Under the pieces are notes generated by a model. The model did not search any database and was not told the origin of the DNA. It was given only the letters and a program-made list of their open reading frames with translations. Shown piece after piece: positions 7,545 to 16,091 of a DNA stretch of 61,947 nt (positions within the stretch are counted from its first letter, which is position 1; each line of letters opens with the position of its first letter). The position numbers and the translations under genes are program-made. This stretch comes from Myxococcales bacterium (GTDB taxonomy: Bacteria > Myxococcota > Polyangia > Polyangiales > Polyangiaceae), in the NCBI GenBank assembly GCA_003151595.1, contig PLXW01000122.1, forward strand, positions 13,574 through 75,520, read 5' to 3'.

Positions 7545-8108
7545 CTAGCTCCCCGGATTGGAACCTCCGTTCGCGACCCTCGTCTGCCCGACGGCTGGAG
7601 CCGCCGAGGCAACCACCCCCGGCGGCGTCGGCGGCGTGGGGATCGCCGGGGCCGCCTGCGCGGTGGGCACGACCAGCGTCCCCCTGATCTTCAGCCTCTC
7701 CCGCTTCCCCATCGTGTGGCGCGCCTCCCGCGTGGCCTGCGCGAGCTTTACGGCGTTGGCGACGGCTTCGGCGGATCTCGCGGCCCGCTTGGGCGCCGCG
7801 TAACCAAACTCGCTCGCCGCAGTGCTGTCGGCGCCGAGGTGGTTGAGGACCCAGACTTTGAGCCCGAACTCGATCGCTGCGCGTTTTTCTTCCGCGCTTC
7901 GTCGCGCTGCGAGATCCGCGGCGACCTGCGCGCGGCTCTTGATGAGCGCCGCCTGGTTGTCGAGGACGGCCTGGTAGATCGCGATGACGGCGCCGACCTT
8001 GTAGAGGACGCCTCCGATCCCGATCTGCGTCCTTGCTGGAAGTGTCTCCAGCGCACGAACGCGCTGCGTGCACGTATCAGCGATCGTGGCGTTGCTTTGA
8101 ATCGTCAT
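7545..8108 (-). CDS. Conserved hypothetical protein, Ala/Pro-rich tail
   Basis: A 187-residue protein with no signal peptide. Residues 1-130 are helical with many Ala, Arg and Glu (ARRSAEEKRAAIEFGLKVW). Residues 140-187 form a low-complexity Ala/Pro/Thr tail with APAIPTPPTPPG. I do not recognise a named family. Strong purine-rich ribosome-binding sequence (GAGAGAGAAGGTGAACC, minus strand) precedes the ATG at 8108, and a strong terminator follows, so the gene looks like a well-expressed single-gene unit. Third-position GC bias supports coding. Function unknown. Confidence 0.7.
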   Translation of the reverse strand: MTIQSNATIADTCTQRVRALETLPARTQIGIGGVLYKVGAVIAIYQAVLDNQAALIKSRAQVAADLAARRSAEEKRAAIEFGLKVWVLNHLGADSTAASEFGYAAPKRAARSAEAVANAVKLAQATREARHTMGKRERLKIRGTLVVPTAQAAPAIPTPPTPPGVVASAAPAVGQTRVANGGSNPGS

Positions 8109-8247
8109 GGTTCACCTTCTCTCTCTTCTTTTTCGTCTTCGGGTTCGCTCGGTTCGAGGACCGCGTGATCGCGCCCTCACTATGGAGAGGTCGCGAGATC
8201 GCGTTTTCGCCACGCGCGCTGACGATTTCGTGTCGATTGTTCGCAGG
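8109..8247. other. Gene-free leader region upstream of the 7545-8108 gene
   Basis: About 140 bp with no coding signal. Its first 45 bases are pyrimidine-rich (TCTCTCTTCTTTTTCG), which is the purine-rich ribosome-binding stretch of the minus-strand gene ending at 8108. The remainder contains small dyads around GATCGCG. A promoter for that gene must lie here or inside the adjoining repeat array, but no convincing -35/-10 pair stands out. Confidence 0.4.
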
Positions 8248-8775
8248 CGATGGAAATCGCGCGCCATGCGGCCGTCGCCGGAGCGCGGAAGCGCGATGAC
8301 CGAGCGGTGCCTACGCGAAGGGACGAGGGGCCCTTCGCGACGGCAGTCGATGGACATCGCGCCTCCTTGGCGGCGCCACGCGAAGGCGGGCGATGGACAT
8401 CGCGAAGGCTACGCGTACCCCTCGCGCCTCCGCGCCGAGGCAACGCGAAGGCTGTCGATGGTCGTCGCGAGGGCCATGCGCATCCTTCCCGTCTCCGGGG
8501 CGAGACCACACGAGGGACCTCGATGGGCATCGCGTGGGGTACGGGCACCCTTCGCATGGTGACGGGGGTCACCACGCGTGATCACCGTCGCGGGATCGCG
8601 CAGGCAACCGCACGGCGTCGCGCAGGGACGCGATTCAGCACGCCCAAGCCCAGTCGTGATGGCGCGAAGGGATGCCGGGGCGTCGCGTGGTGCCCCGTGT
8701 CGGTGCGTGGGATCACGCGCGTGTTGGCGCGAGGTCAGCCCATGGGGATCGCGAGGGGACGGGATTGTCCGCCTC
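8248..8775. repeat. Degenerate tandem array of hairpin-forming repeats, non-coding
   Basis: A motif close to CGATGGACATCGCG recurs at 8248, 8348, 8391, 8456 and 8521, and weaker GGATCGCG-type copies continue to about 8755. The last three strong copies are exactly 65 bp apart. The motif is a dyad, best at 8390-8403 (GCGATG-GA-CATCGC). A second dyad, CGCGAAGG with CCCTTCGCG, appears in the units and is perfect at 8314-8322/8331-8339. Units diverge by roughly a third of positions. A 65-bp period cannot keep a reading frame, and no frame shows normal protein composition, so the array is probably non-coding DNA or RNA structure. Confidence 0.6.
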
Positions 8776-9006
8776 TCACCCGCGTCTTCCCGCCACCAAA
8801 TATGCCGTCGGCTGCCCCGGCGCCGGCGTCTCCAAGGGCGGCCACGGCAACCTCCCGTAATGCGCGCGCGGATGCCCCACGTGCACCACGTCCGCCGCGA
8901 GCCGCGCGACGTTCTCCAGCACGATCGGGTCGCGCAGATCGCCACCGACGTCGACGAGCTCCGCGTGCGGCGCCACGCCCGCCTCGAGGACGTGATGGAG
9001 ATGCAC
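8776..9006 (-). CDS. Possible small protein or C-terminal gene remnant
   Basis: From a GTG at 9006 this gives 76 residues (VHLHHVLEAG to YLVAGRRG). Codon third positions are almost all G or C, and segments such as LVDVGGDLRDPIVLENVARL and HVGHPRAHYGRLPWPPLE look like folded protein. The same frame stays open upstream into the YkgJ gene but has no good start there, so it may be a small downstream gene of that operon or the tail of a decayed gene. The stop at 8776 falls exactly where the repeat array begins. No family recognised. Confidence 0.4.
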   Translation of the reverse strand: MHLHHVLEAGVAPHAELVDVGGDLRDPIVLENVARLAADVVHVGHPRAHYGRLPWPPLETPAPGQPTAYLVAGRRG

Positions 9007-9071
9007 GCGGCGCCGCTCGCGCGGTGAGGCGGACAGGAAGGCGTGCGTGACGCGCGATCGACTCGGGGAGA

Positions 9072-9824
9072 TCAGATCCGCCGCGCCGACTCGAACACCC
9101 CCGCCTCCCCCTCCACCGATCTCCGCACCGCCGTCGCATCCTCCAGCACCAACTTCGCGAGCTGCTGAAGCTCGTACGCGCCCGCGTCCAGCTCTCGCAT
9201 GTGCAGCACGTCCTGGTACCCGATCCCGAGCTGCGTCCGCAGCTCCAAGATCGGCACCGCGTTCGGAATGCCGTCGGTCCCCCCCTCGAAGGCGTTTCGG
9301 CAGGCGTCCACGCTGAACGAGTGATGCCCGCGGCACGCGATGGGGCGAGCGTTGTACGCGATGCACGCGCCGTCCTTCAGGAACGCGCACGGGACCGCCG
9401 GATAGCTCTCCGGAGTCGTTCCCTTGGCCGCTTCGGCGTTGGCGCGCAGACGATCCGCGAGCGCCGCGAGCTCGTCACTCGAGGCGCTTCGTCGGAGGTA
9501 CTCGATCAGGATCGCGACCTCCGCGACCGTCACGCTCACGTACACGTGGCAGCAGTACGAGCACCCCTTGGCGCACGCCGTCTTCGCCCCCGCCCGCGCG
9601 AAGGCCCCATCGAGCGTCTCTTGCGCCGTCCGACTCGCGGCGGCCCCGATGGCCACGGGGAGCATCGCGTCGCGCGCGATCCCCTCGGTGAGCTGCCCGA
9701 CCCGCGTCCGGTAGGCGGCGCGCGCAGGCGTGTCGACGAGCGGCAGACGCCTCGGTCCCTCGTCGCCGAGCGCCTTCTCCTTCGCGCGCGCGGCGGCTCT
9801 CCGCTTCTTCGCGTCCGAGCTCAT
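9072..9824 (-). CDS. YkgJ family cysteine cluster protein
   Basis: A 250-residue soluble protein. The metal-binding core is CAKGCSYCCH (Cys-x3-Cys-x2-Cys-Cys) at about residues 80-90, followed by CAFLKDGACIAYNARPIACRGH around 150-175 and a last Cys in VDACRN. This is the YkgJ/UPF0153 family, thought to bind Zn or an iron-sulfur cluster, with no settled function. The start is the ATG at 9824 (SSDAKKRRAAARAKEKA), a charged, basic N-terminus. It is divergent from the NRPS gene. Confidence 0.85.
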   Translation of the reverse strand: MSSDAKKRRAAARAKEKALGDEGPRRLPLVDTPARAAYRTRVGQLTEGIARDAMLPVAIGAAASRTAQETLDGAFARAGAKTACAKGCSYCCHVYVSVTVAEVAILIEYLRRSASSDELAALADRLRANAEAAKGTTPESYPAVPCAFLKDGACIAYNARPIACRGHHSFSVDACRNAFEGGTDGIPNAVPILELRTQLGIGYQDVLHMRELDAGAYELQQLAKLVLEDATAVRRSVEGEAGVFESARRI

Positions 9825-9921
9825 CGCGCGGAGACTACCGTGCGACGCAGGCGAGGGCGACTGCACTCCGCAAGCGCCCACGGCAGTCTGGCGCGAAACT
9901 GGCACCCGAGCTCGTTCACCA

Positions 9922-12900
9922 ATGAACCAGCGCGGCCACCATCCCGACCAGAGCAACGTCCAGGCGCTCAGCGTCCGTTGGAGCCGCGCTCGCGTAACGC
10001 ACGAAGGACACGATACGCACGGTGAAGGCCATTTGCGCCACACGCGCGGCTGGCACGGCTCCCGCGAGCACGCAGCCGCGCTCGCTGAGAGGGATCGCGG
10101 CCGTCAGGCGACTGCACTTTGCCTCGCGACGTCGGAGCCGGCCTCGTTCGCCCTCTCCCCCATGCAGTCGGGCATGCTCTTCGAGAGCCTGCTCGGTGGG
10201 GCGCGCGCCGGCTGCGACATCGAGCAACTTCACGCCGTGCTCGACGAGGCGATCGACGTGGCGGCGCTCGCCAGCGCGTTCTCGTTCGTCGCGCGGCGGC
10301 ACGATGCCCTCTCGGCGTACTTCGAATGGGAAGGGGTCGCGCGGCCGCGGCAGCGCGTCCAGTCGCGCGTGGTCGTGCCGGTGGAGAAGAACGATTGGCG
10401 CGCCTTGCGCGCGGAGGAGCGACGGCGCCACCTCACCGAGTTCCTGGAGCGCGATCGGGCTCGCGGCATCGACCTCACGAGCGCGCCGCTCATGCGCGTC
10501 ACGGTCTTTCCGGTCGCCGAGCGGAAGACCGAGATCGTCTGGACCTTTCATCACATTCTCATCGACGGTGGATCCATCCCCGTCGTGCTCGCCGAAGTGT
10601 TCGCGGCCTACGACGCGATTCGACGCGGCGCCCAGCCGTCGCTGCCCGCCCCGGAGAAGCCTTTCCGGGACTACGTCGAGTGGCTCGCGATGCTCGACTC
10701 CGGCCGGAGCCGAAGGTTCTTCCGCGATCTCCTCGCCGGCAAGACGAGCCCCACGCCGCTGCCTCTCGCCGAGCCTCAGAGCCGATCGCTCCAGCACGAA
10801 GGCCACGGCGAAGCGCGTCGCCGGGTCGACGATGCCGTGCTCCGCGCGGCGCGTGACCTCGCGCGCCGGACGGGGACGACGCTGGGGACGGTGGTGTACG
10901 CGGCGTGGTCGCTCGTCCTCGCACGGACCACGGGGGATGACGACGTCGTCTTCGGAGCCACGCGCGCGTGTCGCCGGACGGCGCTCCTGGGGGCCGCGCA
11001 ACGAATGGTCGGGCTCTTCATCAACTCGCCGCCCATCCGCGCGCGCGTCGACGACGCGCGAACGGTCGGAGAGTTCCTCGCCTCGATCCGGGCGCAGGTC
11101 GTGGCGCTGCGCGATCACGAGCACACGCCGCTCGTCGACATCCAGGCGGTGAGCGAGCTGCCGAGAGGCGCGCCGCTGTTCGAGTCGCTCCTCCTCTTCG
11201 AGGCGCACGAGCTCAACACGGCGCTGCGCGAGACCGGTGCCGCGCGATGGAGCCGCGGTCGCGTCACGCTGCACGAGCAGCCGGCGCCGCCCCTCACGCT
11301 GGTGGCCGTTGAGACCGATCACCTGGAGCTGCGCGCGATGTTCGATCGCCGGCGCTATCGTGACGCCGTCGTCGAGCGCATCCTCGGCTACTTCGCGAAG
11401 GCGATCGCCGAGCTGGCCGCGGGCGAGCACCGCACGCTCGCCGTACTCGACGTGCTCCCCGTCGAAGAGCGACGGCGCGTCCTCGTCGAGTGGAACGACA
11501 CGGCGCGCGCGTTCCCGGAGGACACGCTCATCCACGAGCCGTTCGAGGCCCAGGTGCGCGCGCAGCCGAGCGCCGTCGCCGTTGAATGCGATGGCGCGTC
11601 GCTGACGTATGCCGAGCTCGACGCGCGCGCCAACCGATTGGCTCACGTCATCCGCGCCCGCGGTGCGCGCGCCGGGACGTACGTCGGAGTTTGCCTTCCC
11701 CGTGGGATCGATCTCGTCGTCGCGCTTCTGGCGATCGAGAAGTCGGGCGCGGCCTACGTGCCGCTCGATCCGCGTTACCCGCAGGCGCGGCTGGCCTTCA
11801 TGATGGAGGACAGCAAGGCCCTCTTCGTCGTCACCGACGAGCCACGGCGCGCGCTCTTCACGGGGGACGCGCTGGTGATCGACGGCGCCGACGCCGGCGC
11901 GATCGCGCGGTCGCCCGACGTCGCGCCGGCACGGAGCGCCTCGTCGAACGACGAGTGCTACGCGATCTTCACGTCGGGGAGCACGGGCACCCCGAAGGGG
12001 GTCGTCCTCACGCATCGCGCCGTCATCAACACCTTCGACTGGGTGACGCGCACGCTCTCCGTCGGGCCGGGCGATCGGCTCCTCTTCGTCACCTCGCCTT
12101 GCTTCGACCTGTCCGTCTACGACACGTTCGGCGCCCTCGGTGCCGGCGCGACCGTCGTCGTCGCCACCGACGCGCTGCTCGAGGATCCGGAGGCGCTCGC
12201 GGCGGCCATCGTCGAGCGACGGATCACGATCTGGGACTCCGCCCCCGCCGCCCTGCAACGGCTCTTGACGCTCTTTCCCACGGCGTCGACCGGCACGTCA
12301 CTCCGCCTCGTGATGCTGAGCGGCGACTGGATCCCGCTCGGTCTCCCCCACGCCGTGCGATGCGCGTTCCCCTCCGCGCGCGTCGTCAGTCTCGGCGGCG
12401 CGACCGAGGCCGCCATCTGGTCGAACTGGTTCCCCCTCGGCACGCTCGACCCTCGCTGGACGAGCATCCCCTACGGCCGCCCCATCCAGAACGCGCGCTA
12501 CCACGTCCTCGACGCGCGGTTGCGTCCCGTCCCCATCGGCGTCGCGGGGGATCTCTACATCGGCGGCGCATGCCTGGCGCGCGGCTACCTCGATCGGCCC
12601 GAGCTCACCTCCGAGCGCTTCGTACGCGATCCCTTCGCCGCCGACCCCGGCGAGCGCCTCTACAAGACGGGCGATCTCGCGCGCTACTTCGAGGACGGGG
12701 AGCTCGAGTTCCTCGGTCGCGTCGACTTCCAGGTCAAAACGCGAGGCTTCCGCGTCGAGCTGGGCGAGGTCGAGGCCGCTCTGCTCGACGTGGACGGCGT
12801 GCACGAATGCGTCTGCGCGGCGCAGCCCGATGCTTCCGGGCAGAAGTCGCTCGTCGCGTACCTCGTCGCCAGGCCCGGAGCCCGGCTCGACGCGGACACG

Positions 12901-14124
12901 GTGCGCGCCGCCGTGGGATCGAAGCTGGCCTCGTTCATGGTCCCTTCGCGCTTCGTCTTCCTCGACGCGATGCCGCTCTGCTCGAACGGCAAGGTCGATC
13001 GCAAGGCGCTCCCCGACCCGCGCGTCAGCCCCAGGGCGAACACGCACGTGGCACCGCGCAACGACACCGAGCGCGCGGTCGTCGCCATCTGGAAGGACCT
13101 CCTCGGCTGCGAGACGATCGGCGTGACCGACGACTTCTTCGATCTCGGGGGTCACTCTCTCCTCGCCGTGATGCTCGCCTCGCGCATCCATCGCGAGCTG
13201 GGCGTGAAGGTGCCGCTCTGGCGCGTCCTGCAGTCCCCCACGATCGAGGCGTTGGTCGCCTCGATGGGCGACGCGCTCGTGAAACCGAAGGGCGGAAGGC
13301 ACGTCATCACGTTGAGTCGTCAGGGGACGCGGCCGCCGATGTTCCTGGTGTCGGGCGCGGGCGGGTACGGGTTCGTCTTCCGCGGGATGTCGCAGCTCAT
13401 GGCCGGCAGACACGCGGTGCACGTGCTCAACGCGGTCGGCGCGGACGACGAGCAGGCGAGCTTCGATCATTCGATCGAGGAGATGGCCGCGATCTATCTC
13501 TCCGAAGTGGAAGCGACCGCGCCGGACGGCCCGGTGATCATCGGCGGGTACAGCTTCGGGACGCTCGTCGCGTTCGAGCTCGCGCATCAACTGCGACTGC
13601 GCGGGCGCACCGTACCGCTCTTGCTCTCGTTCGACGGTTTCGCGCCGGGGTTCCCCGAGCTGCTGTCGCTCCCCGATCGCATCTTGTTGCACGCGCGGGC
13701 GCTCTTCTCGGCCTCCGCGGATGCGCGCAGCGCCTACGCGCGCGCTCGATGGCAGAACGTACGCCGCCGAGTCCTCGATCTCTTCGGCCGCTACGACGGC
13801 GATCCCGGCGCGCGCATCGTCGACGACGACGAGACCGATCGCCGGCTTCACCGCCTCGACGCGGCCCTCTGGCGCGCCCGCGGCCAGTACGCGCCGACCC
13901 ACTCGTCGCCGAGCGACCTGCTCCTCGTCAAGACGGCGATGTCCGAGCGGTGGCCCGGCGCCCGGATGGACGACCCGCTGTACGGCTGGCGCGGCTTCAC
14001 GCGCGGGAGCATCGATCTCGTGACCGTCCACGGCTCCCACCAGACCCTCTTCGACGAGGGGAATCAGCGCATGATGGCCGCGGCCATCCTCGACGCGACG
14101 GTGCCTTACGAGATGCGTCTCTGA
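9922..14124 (+). CDS. Single-module NRPS (C-A-T-TE), predicted Cys-activating
   Basis: About 1400 residues. The condensation domain (about 75-520) has an intact HHILIDG (H210, H211, D215). The adenylation domain (about 535-1030) has TSGSTGTPKG, YKTGD and NGKVDRK. The thiolation domain is FFDLGGHSLLA with S1079, and a type I thioesterase carries GYSFG (S1211) and a late His (about H1373). My alignment to GrsA gives the ten-residue code D-L-Y-D-M-S-L-I-W-K, two changes from a known cysteine code (DLYNLSLIWK). The condensation domain is not of the heterocyclising DxxxxDxxS type. The N-terminus is uncertain: ATG 9922 is used, and a TTG at 10033 after GGTGAAGG is also credible. No other NRPS, PKS, phosphopantetheinyl transferase or exporter is in view. 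Confidence 0.88.
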   Translation: MNQRGHHPDQSNVQALSVRWSRARVTHEGHDTHGEGHLRHTRGWHGSREHAAALAERDRGRQATALCLATSEPASFALSPMQSGMLFESLLGGARAGCDIEQLHAVLDEAIDVAALASAFSFVARRHDALSAYFEWEGVARPRQRVQSRVVVPVEKNDWRALRAEERRRHLTEFLERDRARGIDLTSAPLMRVTVFPVAERKTEIVWTFHHILIDGGSIPVVLAEVFAAYDAIRRGAQPSLPAPEKPFRDYVEWLAMLDSGRSRRFFRDLLAGKTSPTPLPLAEPQSRSLQHEGHGEARRRVDDAVLRAARDLARRTGTTLGTVVYAAWSLVLARTTGDDDVVFGATRACRRTALLGAAQRMVGLFINSPPIRARVDDARTVGEFLASIRAQVVALRDHEHTPLVDIQAVSELPRGAPLFESLLLFEAHELNTALRETGAARWSRGRVTLHEQPAPPLTLVAVETDHLELRAMFDRRRYRDAVVERILGYFAKAIAELAAGEHRTLAVLDVLPVEERRRVLVEWNDTARAFPEDTLIHEPFEAQVRAQPSAVAVECDGASLTYAELDARANRLAHVIRARGARAGTYVGVCLPRGIDLVVALLAIEKSGAAYVPLDPRYPQARLAFMMEDSKALFVVTDEPRRALFTGDALVIDGADAGAIARSPDVAPARSASSNDECYAIFTSGSTGTPKGVVLTHRAVINTFDWVTRTLSVGPGDRLLFVTSPCFDLSVYDTFGALGAGATVVVATDALLEDPEALAAAIVERRITIWDSAPAALQRLLTLFPTASTGTSLRLVMLSGDWIPLGLPHAVRCAFPSARVVSLGGATEAAIWSNWFPLGTLDPRWTSIPYGRPIQNARYHVLDARLRPVPIGVAGDLYIGGACLARGYLDRPELTSERFVRDPFAADPGERLYKTGDLARYFEDGELEFLGRVDFQVKTRGFRVELGEVEAALLDVDGVHECVCAAQPDASGQKSLVAYLVARPGARLDADTVRAAVGSKLASFMVPSRFVFLDAMPLCSNGKVDRKALPDPRVSPRANTHVAPRNDTERAVVAIWKDLLGCETIGVTDDFFDLGGHSLLAVMLASRIHRELGVKVPLWRVLQSPTIEALVASMGDALVKPKGGRHVITLSRQGTRPPMFLVSGAGGYGFVFRGMSQLMAGRHAVHVLNAVGADDEQASFDHSIEEMAAIYLSEVEATAPDGPVIIGGYSFGTLVAFELAHQLRLRGRTVPLLLSFDGFAPGFPELLSLPDRILLHARALFSASADARSAYARARWQNVRRRVLDLFGRYDGDPGARIVDDDETDRRLHRLDAALWRARGQYAPTHSSPSDLLLVKTAMSERWPGARMDDPLYGWRGFTRGSIDLVTVHGSHQTLFDEGNQRMMAAAILDATVPYEMRL

Positions 14125-14195
14125 GGTGCGAACGGGATTCGAACCCGCATATGCCGGTTTTGCAAACCGGTGCCTAACCACTTGGCTATCGCACC
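14124..14195 (-). tRNA. tRNA-Cys (anticodon GCA)
   Basis: The minus strand folds into a full cloverleaf. The acceptor arms are GGTGCGA/TCGCACC, the D arm is GCC...GGC, the anticodon stem is CCGGT/ACCGG around loop TTGCAAA (anticodon GCA), and the T arm is GCGGG-TTCGAAT-CCCGT. The discriminator base is T, as expected for tRNA-Cys, and CCA is not encoded. The discriminator overlaps the last base of the convergent NRPS stop codon. Confidence 0.95.
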
Positions 14196-14332
14196 AACCG
14201 TCCGTCCTGCGCAACCGGAGCTCGACTCGCGAGCGCCACCCGCGCGGGAAAGGCCCCCGCTACTTAGCGGCCGGCGCGCCCTCGGTCAACGCCTCCGCCG
14301 GAAACGCGCGTTCTCCCCGGGCGCGCGCGTCC

Positions 14333-14722
14333 TCAAGACGCTTCGTGCCGCTTCAACTGCGCGAGCATCGCCGCCGTGTCGATGTGGGTGTGGATCTCGC
14401 GAATCAACCCGCCGCGCACGACCACTCGCTCCAGGTACGGGAACATCTCGCCCTGGCACTCGAGGCGGGCGCGGACGAGGACCTCGTCGTCGCCGAGGTC
14501 GTAGAGGCGATCGAGGTGAAGGAGCGTGCAGGGGAATTTCGCCAGGAGAATGCCGAGCAGAGCGCGCAGCCCATCGTGGCCGCGATGCACCTTGCCCCAC
14601 GGAAGGCCCGCCGGCTCGTGGTGCTCGACCTCCCCGTGGAAGTGTGAAAACACGCGCGCCATGTCCGCGGCGGCGAGCGCTTCGTACAGACCGCGGACCA
14701 CGCTGACGTTCTCTTTCGACAT
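14333..14722 (-). CDS. NTF2-like / SnoaL-like domain protein
   Basis: A 129-residue soluble protein. It begins NVSVVRGLYEALAAADMARVFSHF and continues with a cone-shaped alpha+beta pattern (GEVEHHEP, GLIREIHTHIDTAAMLAQLKRHE) typical of the nuclear transport factor 2 / SnoaL superfamily. Members are small binding or isomerase domains with very varied roles, so the sequence does not name a substrate. It lies between serS and tRNA-Cys on the minus strand, 35 nt after serS, so read-through from serS is possible. Confidence 0.75.
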   Translation of the reverse strand: MSKENVSVVRGLYEALAAADMARVFSHFHGEVEHHEPAGLPWGKVHRGHDGLRALLGILLAKFPCTLLHLDRLYDLGDDEVLVRARLECQGEMFPYLERVVVRGGLIREIHTHIDTAAMLAQLKRHEAS

Positions 14723-14757
14723 GCACGCCCCCCGGCTGCCGACTCACCGCTACTCGG

Positions 14758-16026
14758 TCAGCCCGGCTTCAACGTCTCCACGCCCACGTATGGCACCAGC
14801 GCCTTCGGCAGCGTCACGCTCCCGTCCGCGTTCTGGTGGTTCTCGAGCAGCGGGATCAAGATCCGCGGGCTGGCGATCGCCGTGTTGTTCAGCGTGTAGG
14901 GGTACGCCAGCGATCCGTCGGGCATGCGCAGGCGGATGTTCGATCGCCGCGATTGAAAGTCGCCCAGCGTCGAGCACGAGTGCGTCTCGCTGTACGCGTT
15001 CCGCCCCGGCATCCACGACTCCACTTCGTGCTTCCGCGTCTGCCCGAGCCCGATCTCACCGGTGCACGCCAGCGCCACGCGGTACGGAATCTCGAGCGCC
15101 GCCAGCACCGCTTCGGCGTTGCCGAGCAGCGCGTAGTGCTCCTTCTCCGCGATCTCCTCGTCGGGCAAACAGAAGACGACCTGCTCGACCTTCGTGAACT
15201 GATGCACGCGGTACAGGCCCTTGGTGTCCTTCCCGTAGGCCCCCGCCTCGCGACGAAAGCACGGCGAGATACCCGCGTAGCGCATGGGGAGGTGCGCGGC
15301 CTCGAGCACGTCGTCGCAGTGCATCGAGACGAGCGCGACCTCGCTCGTGCCGATGAGGAACAGCTCGTCGGCCGGGATCGAGTACGCCTCTTCGCGACCG
15401 AGCGGGAAGAAGCCCGTCCCCTGCATCGCGCGCTCTTTCACCATCACCGGCGGGATCACCATCGTGAGGCCGCGCTTCACCAGGATGTCGATCGCCATGC
15501 GCGTGGCGGCGAGCTCGAGGATCGCGCCCATGCCCGTCAGGGCGTACGAGCGGCCGCCGGCGAACTTTCGCGGGCCGTCCCAGTTCACCATCTTGAGGTT
15601 CGTCATCAGCTCGACGTGATCCTTCGGCTGGAAGCCGAAGTCGCGCGGCGTGCCCACCTTGCGGATCTCGACGTTGTCCTCTTCGCCCTTGCCGATCGGC
15701 ACCTCGGGGCGCGGGACGCTCGGGACGCGGAGCATCAGCTCGTCGAACTTCTTCTTCGCTTCGTTCGCCGCCGGCTCGAGCGACTCGATCGCCGTGCGGA
15801 CCTCTTTCCCCTCGTCGATCAGCTTGGGGCGATCCTCCTTGCTGGCCTTGGGAATGAGCGCGCTGATCTCGTTCTTGCGCGCGCGCTTCGTGTCGAGCTC
15901 GGCGCCGAGCTCGCGGCGCGACTTGTCGGCGGCGAGGAGCTCGTCGAGGTCGAGATCGAAACGCTTGTTGCGGATGGCGGCCTTGACCGCGTCGACGTTG
16001 TGGCGAATGAAGGCGATGTCGAGCAT
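14758..16026 (-). CDS. serS: Seryl-tRNA synthetase
   Basis: A 422-residue protein of standard length that charges tRNA-Ser (and tRNA-Sec where present) with serine. Residues 1-105 form the long coiled-coil arm (RKNEISALIPKA and the helical region after it). The class II core follows, with motif 2 at FRREAGAYGKDTKG and motif 3 at NNTAIASPRILIPLLENHQ. The TSEVAL segment lies in the active site. The start is MLDIAFIRHNVD at 16026, as in homologues. No T-box-like leader is visible upstream. Confidence 0.95.
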   Translation of the reverse strand: MLDIAFIRHNVDAVKAAIRNKRFDLDLDELLAADKSRRELGAELDTKRARKNEISALIPKASKEDRPKLIDEGKEVRTAIESLEPAANEAKKKFDELMLRVPSVPRPEVPIGKGEEDNVEIRKVGTPRDFGFQPKDHVELMTNLKMVNWDGPRKFAGGRSYALTGMGAILELAATRMAIDILVKRGLTMVIPPVMVKERAMQGTGFFPLGREEAYSIPADELFLIGTSEVALVSMHCDDVLEAAHLPMRYAGISPCFRREAGAYGKDTKGLYRVHQFTKVEQVVFCLPDEEIAEKEHYALLGNAEAVLAALEIPYRVALACTGEIGLGQTRKHEVESWMPGRNAYSETHSCSTLGDFQSRRSNIRLRMPDGSLAYPYTLNNTAIASPRILIPLLENHQNADGSVTLPKALVPYVGVETLKPG

Positions 16027-16091
16027 TTCGGGATTCACATCGCACGACGGTGAGCGGCATTTCAAGGGCCGTTCGTGCTACGGGCAAACGG

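Noticed and set aside
8248..8775. A protein-coding repeat gene in the hairpin array
   Set aside because: The 65-bp and other spacings break any frame, and no frame has normal composition across more than one unit.
9825..10032. Long N-terminal extension of the NRPS back to 9730
   Set aside because: It would overlap the divergent YkgJ gene, and its residues do not resemble a C-domain leader.
14124..14195. tRNA-Cys as an integration (att) site for a mobile island
   Set aside because: No integrase, no duplicated tRNA end in the window, and the neighbour NRPS has the same GC3 bias as the core genes.
9916..14214. Long open frames of 600-780 codons on the minus strand opposite the NRPS gene
   Set aside because: They mirror the NRPS reading frame, are Arg/Asp/Glu-rich with no domain, and arise from its strong GC3 bias. 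The NRPS domains are complete on the plus strand.
16027..16091. T-box leader upstream of serS
   Set aside because: The gap is only 65 bp to the divergent gene and lacks a T-box core or terminator stem.
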